From Bin87 sp963692995 (GTDB lineage: Bacteria; Chloroflexota; Dehalococcoidia; Lucifugimonadales; UBA3495), in assembly GCA_963692995.1 (NCBI GenBank), contig OY843611.1:558001-622000 (forward strand): a stretch of DNA of 64,000 nt, written 5' to 3'. Below are positions 1 through 8,162 of the stretch, piece by piece. Every line of letters starts with the position of its first letter. Within the stretch, counting starts at the first letter, position 1. Below the pieces are notes generated by a model that did no database searches, was not told the origin of the DNA, and saw only the letters and a program-made list of their open reading frames with translations. Position numbers and translations under genes: made by a program.

Positions 1-2
1 AC

Positions 3-716
3 GCGACGCACATCTATCTGATGGCCCGCACCGATCCCGACGCGCCCCGGCATCGTGGCATCAGCATCTTTCTGATCCCCATGGACACGCCCGGCATCAC
101 GGTGCGTCCGCTGTGGACCATCCAGAACGACCCGCCGGCTCCGCTGGGCACCACCTACGGCGATAACCGCACCAACGAGACCTTCTTCGAGAACGTGCGT
201 GTGCCGGCCAGTTGTATGCTGGGCGAAGAGAACCAGGGCTGGTACGTGGGAGCCATGGGCCTGAACCTGGACCGGGTGGGAGCTTCCCGCTATTTAATTT
301 CCATCCAGCGGGACGAGGACATCGTGAACTGGGTCAAGGAGAACGACATTGAAGGCTACGCCATGCGGGAAGATCCCACGGTCCGCGACCGCCTGGCCGA
401 TATGTGGATCGAAGGGCAGGTGTGCCGCCTGATGACCCTGCGCAGCATGTCCATCGTGGAGAGCGACGGTGTCTTTACCTACGAGGGTTCCGCCGAGAAG
501 GTCTTCGCTCCCGAACACGGCGTGCGCACCACGGAAACCATCGCGCAGATGCTCGGCCCCTACGGGCAGCTGCTGAACGGCTCGGAAGACGCTATCGAGA
601 GCGGGGTGTTCGCCCACAACCTGATGGGGGCATTCCAGAGCGGCATCAACCACGGCAGTGTGCAGGTGATGCGCGACCAGGTGGCGCGTCGCGGATTGGG
701 AATGCCCCGGGTGTAG
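3..716 (+). CDS. Acyl-CoA dehydrogenase, 5'-truncated by window edge
   Basis: C-terminal 237 residues of an FAD-dependent acyl-CoA dehydrogenase; the reading frame is open to the left edge, so the start lies outside the window. Visible family features are the mid-domain segment ending in 'ENVRVPASCMLGEENQGW' (the usual 'F..VRVP...LG..N.GW' signature just before the C-terminal helical domain) and the final four-helix region. Family role: alpha,beta-dehydrogenation of an acyl-CoA, passing electrons to ETF. It is followed 98 bases later by a second acyl-CoA dehydrogenase, and such pairs often form heteromeric enzymes for unusual substrates such as steroid or cyclic acyl-CoAs. The substrate is not predictable from sequence. 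Confidence 0.9.
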   Translation, partial: ATHIYLMARTDPDAPRHRGISIFLIPMDTPGITVRPLWTIQNDPPAPLGTTYGDNRTNETFFENVRVPASCMLGEENQGWYVGAMGLNLDRVGASRYLISIQRDEDIVNWVKENDIEGYAMREDPTVRDRLADMWIEGQVCRLMTLRSMSIVESDGVFTYEGSAEKVFAPEHGVRTTETIAQMLGPYGQLLNGSEDAIESGVFAHNLMGAFQSGINHGSVQVMRDQVARRGLGMPRV

Positions 717-814
717 TCGGCCGGAGTTGTCGGTATGACGCAAAGGGAATCCGCTCAGAATCCACGACTTGCCATTACCCATCTCCATCGAGTACCCATC
801 TCTATTGAGGCACG

Positions 815-2035
815 ATGAACGTATTACCCAACGAAGAAGAGTTGATGGTGAAGAACGCCGCCCGGGAGTTCCTGGAGGCGGAATGTCCGCCCAGCCTGGC
901 CCGCGCTATTGAACAGGACGAGCGGGGCTACTCCGTGGAATTGTGGGAACAGATGGCGTCCCTCGGCTGGTTCGGCATTTCGCTCCCGGAGTCCTACGGC
1001 GGCGGCGGCCTGCCGGTGTCTTACCTGGCGCTGATCTTGGAAGAGTGCGGGCGGGCCATTGCTCCGGTTCCCTTTCACAGCACGGCTACGGCCGCTCTGG
1101 CCGTGGCGCGGTACGGGTCCGATGAACAGAAGCAGGCCATCTTGCCCCGGGTCGCTCGCGGCGATTTGATAATGACCTGGGCAGTGCAGGAGCAGGACCC
1201 GCGGATGCGCTCCGACGCGATCCAATGTCGGGGCGAGGTTGAGGGCGACAGTCTGGTCATCAGCGGGGTCAAGCACTTCGTGGACAACTTCGCGGCGGCG
1301 GAGTTGATGGTAATGGCAGTCCGCACCGCTGCGCCCTCATTGCACGGGAGCGCGGGGGACGAGAGCGCCAGCGCCGGGAGTGCGGAGGGCAGCGCCGGCA
1401 TCACCCTGGCCGTGGTGCCTTGCAACGCCGCTGGCATCACCGAAACCCGCCTCACGACGCTGGCCAAGGATTCCCAGAGTAAGCTGACCCTTGACGGTGT
1501 TCGCATCCCTTTGAGTAACGTCATCGGAGCAGTCAACGATGGCTGGCCGGCCACGTCGGATATGCTGGACACGGGTACAGCTTTGCTGTGCGCCCAGATC
1601 ATCGGCGCGGCGCGCAAAGACGCCGAGATGGCTATTGAATACGCCAAGAACCGCGTTGCCTTTGGTCGCCCTCTCGCCGGATTCCAGTCCATCCAGCATC
1701 TTTGCGCCGACATGCTCGTGTGGGTGGACGGCGCTCAACTGCTGACTTACGAAGCCCTGTGGAAACTGGACGCCGGGTTGCCCTATAACGTGGAGGTATC
1801 CCAGGCCAAAGCCTTCACCAACGACAAGTGCCAGGCTACGGTGCGCTCGTCCCAGCAGATTCACGGGGGTATCGGCTTTATGATGGAGTTCGACCTGCAT
1901 CTCTGGTATCGCCGGGTGACTGCCTGGACGATGCGGCTGGGCACCAGCTTCGAGCACCGCGCCCGCGTCGCCCGGGCCCTGCTGGACCAGCCGGGCCCGG
2001 TGAGACTGGGCATGAACCTGGAGGCCGTTGCCTGA
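815..2035 (+). CDS. Acyl-CoA dehydrogenase
   Basis: 406 residues, full length for the family. Order: N-terminal helical domain (about 1-120, with 'LGWFGISLPESYGGGGLP'), beta domain (about 120-240, 'GDLIMTWAVQEQDP', then a low-complexity Ala/Gly/Ser insert near 174-195), and C-terminal helical domain with 'GRPLAGFQSIQHLCADM' and 'QQIHGGIGFMMEFDLHLWYRR'. It should oxidise an acyl-CoA with FAD. The start ATG follows the preceding acyl-CoA dehydrogenase by 98 bases, suggesting one transcription unit and possibly a two-subunit enzyme. The Ser/Ala/Gly-rich insert (around 1340-1400) is not typical and looks like a loop expansion. Confidence 0.92.
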   Translation: MNVLPNEEELMVKNAAREFLEAECPPSLARAIEQDERGYSVELWEQMASLGWFGISLPESYGGGGLPVSYLALILEECGRAIAPVPFHSTATAALAVARYGSDEQKQAILPRVARGDLIMTWAVQEQDPRMRSDAIQCRGEVEGDSLVISGVKHFVDNFAAAELMVMAVRTAAPSLHGSAGDESASAGSAEGSAGITLAVVPCNAAGITETRLTTLAKDSQSKLTLDGVRIPLSNVIGAVNDGWPATSDMLDTGTALLCAQIIGAARKDAEMAIEYAKNRVAFGRPLAGFQSIQHLCADMLVWVDGAQLLTYEALWKLDAGLPYNVEVSQAKAFTNDKCQATVRSSQQIHGGIGFMMEFDLHLWYRRVTAWTMRLGTSFEHRARVARALLDQPGPVRLGMNLEAVA

Positions 2036-2071
2036 CCTGCGAACAGGAAGGCTCCGCATGACACCAGTTTT

Positions 2072-2100
2072 CCGGATGCCGGCTTACGCCGGTATGACGG
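2072..2100. repeat. Dispersed palindromic repeat, degenerate copy
   Basis: Short inverted repeat 'ccgg..gccggcttacgccgg.atgacgg' between the acyl-CoA dehydrogenase and the YHS gene. It belongs to the CCGG-type branch of the palindrome family seen throughout the window and ends in the common flank 'atgacgg'. Confidence 0.6.
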
Positions 2101-2130
2101 GAAAAACTTGACCAAAACAGGAGACCGATA

Positions 2131-2340
2131 ATGCCCGCCGATCCGGTTTGCCCCGTCTGCAAGACTGAAATCAATGAGGACAGCGCCCGCGCCACCACGG
2201 GCCAGACTATGCACGGGGCCAACGAGGTTGACCCCACCGCCGGCACCCGCAGCTTTTACAACGGCGAGTGGTACTATTTCTGCACCCTACAGTGTCGCAC
2301 CAGGTTCCTGGCGACGCCCAATACCTACATCGAGAGCTAA
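2131..2340 (+). CDS. YHS-domain protein
   Basis: 69-residue single-domain protein. Cys pair C-P-V-C near the N-terminus and the C-terminal block 'YYFCTLQCRTRFLATPNTY' match the YHS metal-binding domain, normally found in copper-handling proteins or as a small subunit of oxygenases. About 30 residues longer than the minimal domain because of an insert (residues 20-45). It lies between acyl-CoA dehydrogenase and LLM oxidoreductase genes in the same direction, so a role as an accessory to an oxygenase is possible but is inference. Confidence 0.75.
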   Translation: MPADPVCPVCKTEINEDSARATTGQTMHGANEVDPTAGTRSFYNGEWYYFCTLQCRTRFLATPNTYIES

Positions 2341-2354
2341 CCGGGGGCACCGTC

Positions 2355-2400
2355 ATTCCGGCGAAAACCGGTGTTACGGGTTCCCGCTTCCGCGGGGATG
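2355..2400. repeat. Dispersed palindromic repeat, two half-copies
   Basis: Two adjacent degenerate units: an ATTCCGG-type arm at 2355 and a 'TTCCCGC..GCGGGGAT' palindrome at about 2381-2399, followed by 'gacgaag'. A further 'agcggggatgacgaag' half-copy follows to about 2426. Confidence 0.6.
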
Positions 2401-2467
2401 ACGAAGAAGGAGCGGGGATGACGAAGCGGTAGCGGTAATGACGAGTTTGAGATTGAGGAGGAAAATT

Positions 2468-3550
2468 ATGCACGTCGGTCTGGTGATGGAATGCGATTAC
2501 CGCGAAGGCCGCACCCAGGAGGAGGCTTTTGACGAGGCCTTTACCGTCGCCCAACTGGCTGACGAATCGGGCATTGACGGCGTCTGGCTGGCGGAGCGGC
2601 ACTTCGCCGCGCCGCGCACTCCCACCGATCCGGGTGGCGCCGGCATCCCGTCGGTATCATCGGTACCCCTGATGATGGCCGGCATCGTGGCGGCCCGCAC
2701 CGAGCGGGTGCGCGTCGGGACCGGCGTAAGCGTGCTGCCCCTGGCGCATCCGATACGCCTGGCCGAGGAAGCGGCTACCGTGGACAACATCTCCAAGGGG
2801 CGGTTGGACTTCGGCATCGGGCGCAGCAGTTTCCCCCGCTCTTACCAGGGCTACGGGGTGCCCTTCGAGGAGAGCCGGGTTCGCTTCGCCGAGGCGCTGG
2901 AGATTATCCTCAAGGCGTGGAATAACTATCGCTTCTCCCACCACGGCCGCTATTACGATATGGACGATGTGGTGGTGACGCCACGGCCCTACCAGCAGCC
3001 CCATCCTCCCCTGCGCATCGCCGCCAACTCGGTGGACACCTTCCGCATCATCGGAGAACTGGGCTTCCCGCTGGTGACCGGCGTGCGGGGGCAGGGTCTC
3101 CAGCAGGTTGCCGACAACCTTGCGCTGTATCGCGCCACCGCGGCCGAAAACGGTCATGACGTGGACGACGCCTACGTGCGAATGCCCATCTACGTGGGCG
3201 AGACCATGGAGCAGGTTCGGGCCGATACCGAGGGAAGCACCATGCGGGCCTTCCGGCGCACCGCGGACACCTATATCCGCACGGTGGAAGCCGAGGGCGC
3301 CAACGCCACCGAGGAGCGCCGGCAACGGGCCGAGCAGTTGCTGAACACTACCTACGACGATCTGCTGGTGGACCGGGTGGCCTACGGCACGCCGGAAGAG
3401 GTGGCCGAGCGCCTTATATCGGTCCGCGATGAACTGGGCGTGACCGGCTTCATCATGGAACCCAATGTGGGCGGAACGGTGCCGGCCGAGCGGGTGCAGA
3501 ACTCCATTAGGCTGTACGCCGAGGAGGTGGGGCCGGCGCTGCGGGGATAA
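2468..3550 (+). CDS. LLM-class flavin-dependent oxidoreductase (luciferase-like)
   Basis: 360 residues, bacterial-luciferase-like TIM barrel. Visible: 'GIDGVWLAERHF' early, 'ARTERVRVGTGVSVLPLAHPIRLAEEAATVDNISKGRLDFGIGRSS' equivalents that line the FMN/F420 site, and 'VVVTPRPYQQPHPPLRIAANS'. Role: FMN- or F420-dependent oxygenation or hydride transfer on an unknown substrate. An upstream in-frame ATG at 2438 lies in repeat-derived sequence; the ATG at 2468 directly follows a strong Shine-Dalgarno (gaggagg, 2454-2462) and gives the normal family N-terminus MHVGLV, so it is preferred. Followed by a convincing terminator. Confidence 0.92.
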   Translation: MHVGLVMECDYREGRTQEEAFDEAFTVAQLADESGIDGVWLAERHFAAPRTPTDPGGAGIPSVSSVPLMMAGIVAARTERVRVGTGVSVLPLAHPIRLAEEAATVDNISKGRLDFGIGRSSFPRSYQGYGVPFEESRVRFAEALEIILKAWNNYRFSHHGRYYDMDDVVVTPRPYQQPHPPLRIAANSVDTFRIIGELGFPLVTGVRGQGLQQVADNLALYRATAAENGHDVDDAYVRMPIYVGETMEQVRADTEGSTMRAFRRTADTYIRTVEAEGANATEERRQRAEQLLNTTYDDLLVDRVAYGTPEEVAERLISVRDELGVTGFIMEPNVGGTVPAERVQNSIRLYAEEVGPALRG

Positions 3551-3617
3551 ACCTCTGTCTGATGAATTGGCCCTCATCATGAATTGGGTCTCAGCATCAC
3601 ACGTGGCACGTTGTCGG

Positions 3618-3646
3618 AAGGCCCCGCTCACTTGCGGGGCCTTTAT
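3618..3646 (+). terminator. Rho-independent terminator after LLM oxidoreductase
   Basis: Perfect 10-bp stem (3618-3627 with 3634-3643), 6-base loop, then CTTTAT. It separates two convergent genes and could act on both strands. Confidence 0.75.
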
Positions 3647-3738
3647 GATAAAGTCGGCGGCAGAGGGGTAGATCCGCGGTGGCGGATTTCCAGACAATCG
3701 GGAAAGGGTCGCCCCGGCCGGCGTCACGGACGCTGAGT

Positions 3739-4155
3739 TTACAGGTTCATTGCCTCTAGCCCGGCCCGCGACAGATCTTCGTCGCGCTGTCCGCTGGGGT
3801 AGCCGCCTACGCCGATGCCACCGAGGATGACGCCGTCCTGCATGATGACCAGACCGCCCTGGCCGTGGGTGAATCGAGGGTCGCCCAAGTCGGCGATGTT
3901 GCGGCCCTGGGCGGCCAGGCCGGCGGCGTGCTCGCCGGAATCCCGTCCCATTACGGCGGCGGTGTAAGCCTTGCGGATGGCGTGGCGGCGGCTGAAGATC
4001 CGCAAGTTGGTCATGGTGTAGTAGGCCACCAGTTCGCCGCCGGCGTCCACGATGGCCATGGCCACCGGCTCGTCGGGGAGTTCATGGGCCTTTTCGATCA
4101 TCGCCCGCATTGCTGCCATAACCTGTTCGTTGTCGAGCGCCGGTTTCGTTGCCAT
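3739..4155 (-). CDS. GlcG/HbpS-like (DUF336) protein
   Basis: 138 residues. Features: 'MAIVDAGGELVAYYTM', 'RKAYTAAVMGRDSG', 'GGLVIMQDGVILGGIGVGGYPSGQRDEDLSRAG', the conserved core of the GlcG/heme-binding family. The family includes haem-binding and redox-associated proteins and accessory proteins of diol/glycolate pathways; the function here is unknown. The frame remains open far upstream, but the ATG at 4155 is preceded by CCTGGAGGCACGAAT, a good Shine-Dalgarno, and gives the usual family length; upstream translation runs into palindromic repeats. Confidence 0.85.
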   Translation of the reverse strand: MATKPALDNEQVMAAMRAMIEKAHELPDEPVAMAIVDAGGELVAYYTMTNLRIFSRRHAIRKAYTAAVMGRDSGEHAAGLAAQGRNIADLGDPRFTHGQGGLVIMQDGVILGGIGVGGYPSGQRDEDLSRAGLEAMNL

Positions 4156-4280
4156 ATTCGTGCCTCCAGGCAGTGGTTTGGTTTGCGTTTTGCGGGTCGA
4201 TGATAACACGATACGCTTGGCAGACTTCCTTGCGGAGCGCCGCGCGTTCCAAACAAACCAGGGTCTTTCGGTTATTTTCG

Positions 4281-4377
4281 TCATTCCGGGCTTGATCCGG
4301 AATCCAGAAGCGTTTCCAAACTGTAGCGTTCCTTGAGGGCAGTAGTTTCTGGATTCCCGCTTTCGCGGGAATGACGG
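4281..4377. repeat. Composite palindromic repeat including a perfect ATTCCC-N8-GGGAAT
   Basis: Two palindromes in the same order as other composite copies: an ATTCCGG...CCGGAAT hairpin (about 4283-4303) and, about 50 bases later, a perfect ATTCCC-N8-GGGAAT at 4353-4372 followed by gacgg. Upstream of the GlcG-like gene and proW. Confidence 0.8.
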
Positions 4378-4460
4378 GGGGTGCGGGAGTGGCGGAGGGG
4401 GCGCGGGAATGACGGAGGGGCGCGCGGGAATGACGGAGGGGGCGCGGGAGTGACGGGGGT
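4365..4460. repeat. GC-rich minisatellite derived from the palindrome 3' end
   Basis: About five head-to-tail units of 18-21 bases of the form gcgggaatgacggagggg (variants gagtggcgg, gagtgacgg). The first unit is the right arm and flank of the perfect palindrome at 4353-4372, so the array appears to have grown by slippage from a dispersed repeat copy. It fills most of the 424-base gap between the GlcG-like gene and proW. Confidence 0.8.
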
Positions 4461-4500
4461 TTTGAAGACGGAAAGGCCCGGCGGTCCAAACCGCGCTGGG

Positions 4501-4529
4501 TTGACAAACCATAATTGCGGCCCTACGGT
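4501..4529 (+). promoter_or_regulatory. Candidate sigma70 promoter of proW
   Basis: Perfect -35 TTGACA at 4501-4506, 17-base spacer, weak -10 TACGGT at 4524-4529. The proW start is 50 bases downstream. Confidence 0.5.
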
Positions 4530-4579
4530 GGCGTTGGAACGCTGAGCTCGTTTCATCCGACGTTCCCACGGAGACCGAT

Positions 4580-5665
4580 ATGGCAACGATTACCGGAGAC
4601 GAAACCCAATCGACGACGGCCATAAGCGCCGGCCAAGGGGAGTCGAGACCGACGATTTCGTTGGTTCGTTCCATCCCCCCGCGGTACCTCTGGGCCGCGG
4701 CGATTGCGGCTCTGCTGGTGCTGTTGGTCATATGCCTGCTGGTGTGGGGACCAGGTATGGAATATCCCACTACGGTAGCTCACGTAGCCTCCAGCGACGG
4801 CACCACCGAATTTCCGAAGAGCTTGCGGGATGTTACCGGAGGAGCCATTGACGAGGCGGCAAAATGGGTGACTCGGGAAGGCAGCTGGCTGTTCGGAGGC
4901 ATCAAGAACGGCATAATCTACGCCCTCGGTTTTATTGAGGACGTACTGAAGTGGGCGCCCTGGCCGGCGGTCATAATGGGGCTGGCGCTGGCTTCATTTG
5001 CAGTGGGGCGTTGGACGCTGATGATGTTCACTGCCTTCGCCATGCTTTTCATCGGATTTATGGATCTATGGGAAAACGCGATTGACACCATAGCTCTAAT
5101 GGCCGTAGCTGTGGCGCTCTCAGTGGGCATAGGTTTGCCGCTGGGCGTGATGGGAGCGCGGAGTCAGCGCTTGGACAGCCTCATGCGCCCGATACTCGAC
5201 GGGATGCAGACCATGCCCAGCTTCGTTTATCTCCTCCCGGGCATTCTGTTCTTTGGCTTGGGCAAGCCGGCGGGAATTTTCGCGACCATCATCTACGCCG
5301 TTCCCCCGGTAATACGGCTGACCAACCTCGGTATCCGGCAGGTATCGCCGGAAACCGTGGAAGCGGCCCGCTCCTTCGGCGCTTCTCCATTACAGATTCT
5401 TGCCAAAGTACAGATTCCCATGGCGCTTCCGACGATCATGGCCGGCATCAACCAAACCACTATGATGGCGTTGGCCATGGTGACCATCGCCAGCATGGTA
5501 GCGGCCGGCGGCCTGGGCGATAATGTCCTGCGCGCCATCCAGAAGAACGAAGTCGGAAATGGGGTAATCGCCGGCCTGGGCATCGTGTTCATGGCTATCG
5601 TCATTGACCGCCTCACCCAGTCGGTTGCTCGGGGGCGTCAGGAGGCGTTGCAGGCCGGGCATTAG
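4580..5665 (+). CDS. proW: Glycine betaine/proline-type ABC transporter permease (ProW family)
   Basis: 361 residues, inner-membrane permease. N-terminal cytoplasmic tail (1-35), first transmembrane helix at about 36-56 (LWAAAIAALLVLLVICLLVW), a soluble stretch, then a cluster of helices from about residue 110. The EAA-type coupling loop 'VEAARSFGASPLQILAKVQIPMALPTI' (about 260-285) is the contact to an ATPase. The region with 'MQTMPSFVYLLPGILFFGLG' is diagnostic for ProW/OpuAB. The substrate-binding protein is the next gene, but no ProV ATPase gene is found on either side, so the ATPase must be encoded elsewhere or shared. Confidence 0.9.
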   Translation: MATITGDETQSTTAISAGQGESRPTISLVRSIPPRYLWAAAIAALLVLLVICLLVWGPGMEYPTTVAHVASSDGTTEFPKSLRDVTGGAIDEAAKWVTREGSWLFGGIKNGIIYALGFIEDVLKWAPWPAVIMGLALASFAVGRWTLMMFTAFAMLFIGFMDLWENAIDTIALMAVAVALSVGIGLPLGVMGARSQRLDSLMRPILDGMQTMPSFVYLLPGILFFGLGKPAGIFATIIYAVPPVIRLTNLGIRQVSPETVEAARSFGASPLQILAKVQIPMALPTIMAGINQTTMMALAMVTIASMVAAGGLGDNVLRAIQKNEVGNGVIAGLGIVFMAIVIDRLTQSVARGRQEALQAGH

Positions 5666-5994
5666 GATTAATGTCGGGCGACGGCGCCAAAACCGGGAAG
5701 GCGATTGAAAACTCGAGCGCGCCGGGCGGCGCAGACCCGTCTGACCCACTTGGGGACGGCGAGCCTTGGTACGGTTGGAATCGCCGGAAGTACAGCGGCG
5801 GCGCACTGTTTCTGATACGGATATAGCGGCGCTGGCCGAGCTGATTTCATTCGAGCCGCCGGCAGGAGTTGATTTGATGTTTGGACTGCAAGACGAAGAC
5901 ACAACATAGCGCCGGGGCTCCCGGTTCGTTGGCGCCGCCCCCTGAATACGAAAAGCTTCCATTATGTAATTTGATTATTGCGGCAATCGCTGGT
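5666..5994 (+). other. Intergenic region between proW and proX
   Basis: About 330 bases without a convincing gene. A 51-codon open frame with ATG at 5671 and TAG at 5824-5826 begins 6 bases after the proW stop, but has no Shine-Dalgarno and no recognisable domain. A second stretch (about 5811-5909) reads openly in another frame with an acidic, coding-like composition and ends in TAG. The two could be a decayed gene with a frameshift. Nothing resembles an ABC ATPase. Confidence 0.4.
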
Positions 5995-6023
5995 TTGACA
6001 ACGATAACCCGCACTGCAATAAT
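5995..6023 (+). promoter_or_regulatory. Sigma70 promoter of proX
   Basis: TTGACA at 5995-6000, 17-base spacer, AATAAT at 6018-6023 (5 of 6 to consensus). The transcript would start near 6030, giving a leader of about 57 bases before the TTG start. This implies that the binding protein is transcribed independently of, and probably more strongly than, proW. Confidence 0.7.
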
Positions 6024-6086
6024 CATTGGCATTCTAATGACGCGCCGGAAGATTCCGGCAATGCAACTGCTATGGAGGAAACCGCC

Positions 6087-7304
6087 TTGTTGACAAAGTA
6101 CAGATTACTAGCCCTATCGTTGGCAATGGCTCTGGTTACGGCCATTGCCATCATGGCCTGCTCGCCGGCCGAACCCCAGACCATCGAAGTGACCCGCGTC
6201 GTCACCGAGCAGGTCGAAGTAGAAAAAGAGGTAGAAAAGCAGGTAGAAGTTGAAGTGACCCGTGTCGTCACTGAGCAGGTCGAAGTAGAAAAGCAGGTAG
6301 AGGTAGAAAAGCAGGTAGAAGTTGAAGTGACCCGTGTCGTTGAGGTGCAAGTAGCAGCTCCCGAAGGCCCCAAAGAAACTATCGTCTTCGGCGACCTCAA
6401 CTGGTCCAGCGCCCTGTTGCAGAACCGGATCGCTCAGTACATCGTTGAGAAGGGCTACGGGTATCCCACCGACGTGAAGTTTGGCTCTACCCTTCCCTTG
6501 TTCCAGGGGCTGAAGAACGGCGACACTGATGTGACAATGGAAATCTGGTTGCCCAACCAAAATGAAGCCTGGAACGAAGCCCGTGAAGAAGGGGCGGTGC
6601 TGTCCGTTGGTCAGAGTTTGGGCAAGGACTGGCAGTCGGCATTCGTGATACCCGCCTACTTGCAGGAACAGTACCCGGACCTGGACCACGTGGACGACCT
6701 GAAAGAACAGCAGTACAAGGATCTGTTCAAGTCCGCTGAAACCGGAGACAAGGCGCGCCTGGTTTCCTGCATCATCGGCTGGGCTTGCGAGACGGTGAAC
6801 GCGGCGCAGATTGAAGGTTACGGCCTGTCCGACCACGTGGAAGTCATTAACCCTGGCGATGGCGCCGCGTTGAACGCCGACCTGTATGGCGCGTACGAGC
6901 GGGAAGAACCGTGGCTGGGTTACCAATGGGGCACCAACGACCCGGCGCTGATTCTGGACCTGGTTCGTCTCGAAGAGCCGGCGTTTAGCGAAGCCTGCTG
7001 GAACTCCAACAAGGCTTGTGGGTATCAGGACGCGACGATTCTGATCGCGGTCAACCCTAACTTGCCCAGCGAGGCTCCCGATGTAGTGGAAATGCTGCGC
7101 AGGTGGGATTTCAACATCGAAGTGTACAAGAAAGTTGCCCGTTGGCAGGGCGAGAACCCCGATGCTGACGTCAAGGCAACTGCCCTCTGGTGGCTGAGCA
7201 ACAACGCTGACGTGTGGAGCGCGTGGGTCACCGAGGATGCCGCCGCCGGCATCGAAGCCGCTTTGAGCGCGGGTGAAGAGGCCGAGGGTTGGCCTACTGA
7301 GTAG
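6087..7304 (+). CDS. proX: Glycine betaine/choline-type substrate-binding lipoprotein (ProX/OpuAC family)
   Basis: 405 residues, periplasmic/extracellular binding lipoprotein. Signal: LLTKYRLLALSLAMALV then lipobox ending A-I-M-A-C. A repeat-rich linker (about residues 33-90) alternates E-V-T-R-V-V and V-E-V-E-K-Q motifs, typical of Chloroflexota lipoproteins. The binding domain follows with 'FGDLNWSSALLQNRIAQYI', 'LFQGLKNGDTDVTMEIWLPNQ' and conserved Trp/Tyr positions that suit a quaternary-ammonium cage. Start choice: an ATG at 6072 is in frame, but GGAGG lies inside it (6074-6078), exactly 8 bases before TTG at 6087. TTG is therefore the likely start and leaves a normal lipoprotein signal peptide. 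It has its own promoter and a strong terminator. Confidence 0.9.
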   Translation: MLTKYRLLALSLAMALVTAIAIMACSPAEPQTIEVTRVVTEQVEVEKEVEKQVEVEVTRVVTEQVEVEKQVEVEKQVEVEVTRVVEVQVAAPEGPKETIVFGDLNWSSALLQNRIAQYIVEKGYGYPTDVKFGSTLPLFQGLKNGDTDVTMEIWLPNQNEAWNEAREEGAVLSVGQSLGKDWQSAFVIPAYLQEQYPDLDHVDDLKEQQYKDLFKSAETGDKARLVSCIIGWACETVNAAQIEGYGLSDHVEVINPGDGAALNADLYGAYEREEPWLGYQWGTNDPALILDLVRLEEPAFSEACWNSNKACGYQDATILIAVNPNLPSEAPDVVEMLRRWDFNIEVYKKVARWQGENPDADVKATALWWLSNNADVWSAWVTEDAAAGIEAALSAGEEAEGWPTE

Positions 7305-7331
7305 CCACCGGTCAAACAGTAACCTATCATG

Positions 7332-7362
7332 GGGCGGCCTCTTTGCGGAGGCCGCCCTTTTT
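7332..7362 (+). terminator. Rho-independent terminator after proX
   Basis: 10-bp GC-rich perfect stem (7332-7341 with 7348-7357), 6-base loop, followed by TTTTT (7358-7362). Confidence 0.92.
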
Positions 7363-7427
7363 GGGTACTCTGTTACAATGCCGCCGTGGGTTTCACGCGA
7401 AGGCGCCAAAAAAGGAATCACTCGTCC

Positions 7428-8162
7428 ATGACCACCACTGCCTCTAAAACACACGTTTCCGATGACACCCTGGCGATTCTCAAGGCTATTCCAACCCAGA
7501 CTCTGATTGATGGGCTGTGGGTAATGGGGTGGCCGATGAGCATGATTGAGGGAGCGAAGCCACTGCAACCGGGCCAGCGCATGGCCGGCCGAGCGGTGAC
7601 GCTGCGGTTCGTCCCCCACCGGCCCGACCTGGCGGCCGATAAGCCGAAAGGCGCAGATTCCGCCGAGTATGTGGCCTTCGAGCTATGCGGGCCGGGAGAG
7701 GCGCTGGTGATCGACGCCATGGGCTGGCCGTACAGCAGCATCGGCGGGGACATCAAGTTCTACCGCCTCTTCCAGCGCGGCGTGGGCGGCCTGGTCACCG
7801 ACGGAGCGGTGCGCGACACCAATACGTTGAAGGAGTACGGGTTTCCCGTCTATGCGGCCAACGCCACCGCCAAGCAGGGGCCGGCCGAGTTCTGGCCGTG
7901 GCAGGTGAACGATTGCATCCAGTGCGGCGGGGTGCTGGTGCGCCCCGGAGACGCCATGGTGGGCGACGACGACGGCGTGGTAGTGGTGCCGGCGGCCGCC
8001 GCTGATGAGGTGATTCGGATCGCCCACCAGCGGGAGGAGGTTGAGGCCGTCATCAAGGCGCAGCTGGAGATGGAGCAGTGCTCCCCCGGCAAGTATTACC
8101 CGTTCAACGACAATACCTGGAAACTCTTTGAAGAGAAGACGGGGAAGAAGCCGTATCGCTAA
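7428..8162 (+). CDS. RraA-like / HMG aldolase family protein
   Basis: 244 residues. Matches the RraA / 4-hydroxy-4-methyl-2-oxoglutarate aldolase superfamily: 'TQTLIDGLWVMGW', 'AGRAVTLRF', 'DAMGWPYSSIGGDIKFYRLFQRGVGGLVTDGAVRDTNTLKEYGFPVYA' (the G-x3-G..D-G-x-x-R-D core that binds the divalent metal and pyruvate moiety in aldolases) and 'DAMVGDDDGVVVVP'. Family members either cleave 4-carboxy-4-hydroxy acids or regulate RNase E; in this catabolic setting an aldolase/decarboxylase role is more likely. ATG at 7428 follows AAAGGA (7411-7416); a possible -10 TACAAT lies at 7374-7379. The next gene is a CMD-family protein. Confidence 0.85.
   Translation: MTTTASKTHVSDDTLAILKAIPTQTLIDGLWVMGWPMSMIEGAKPLQPGQRMAGRAVTLRFVPHRPDLAADKPKGADSAEYVAFELCGPGEALVIDAMGWPYSSIGGDIKFYRLFQRGVGGLVTDGAVRDTNTLKEYGFPVYAANATAKQGPAEFWPWQVNDCIQCGGVLVRPGDAMVGDDDGVVVVPAAAADEVIRIAHQREEVEAVIKAQLEMEQCSPGKYYPFNDNTWKLFEEKTGKKPYR

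Noticed and set aside
4365..4460. Possible CRISPR array
   Set aside because: Units are contiguous 18-21 bp slippage repeats without unique spacers and no cas genes are near.
5671..5826. 51-codon open frame after proW as a gene
   Set aside because: No ribosome site, no recognisable domain, and not needed for the transporter; recorded only as intergenic content.
6114..7619. 501-codon minus-strand frame over proX
   Set aside because: Opposite a clear lipoprotein gene and runs through its terminator.
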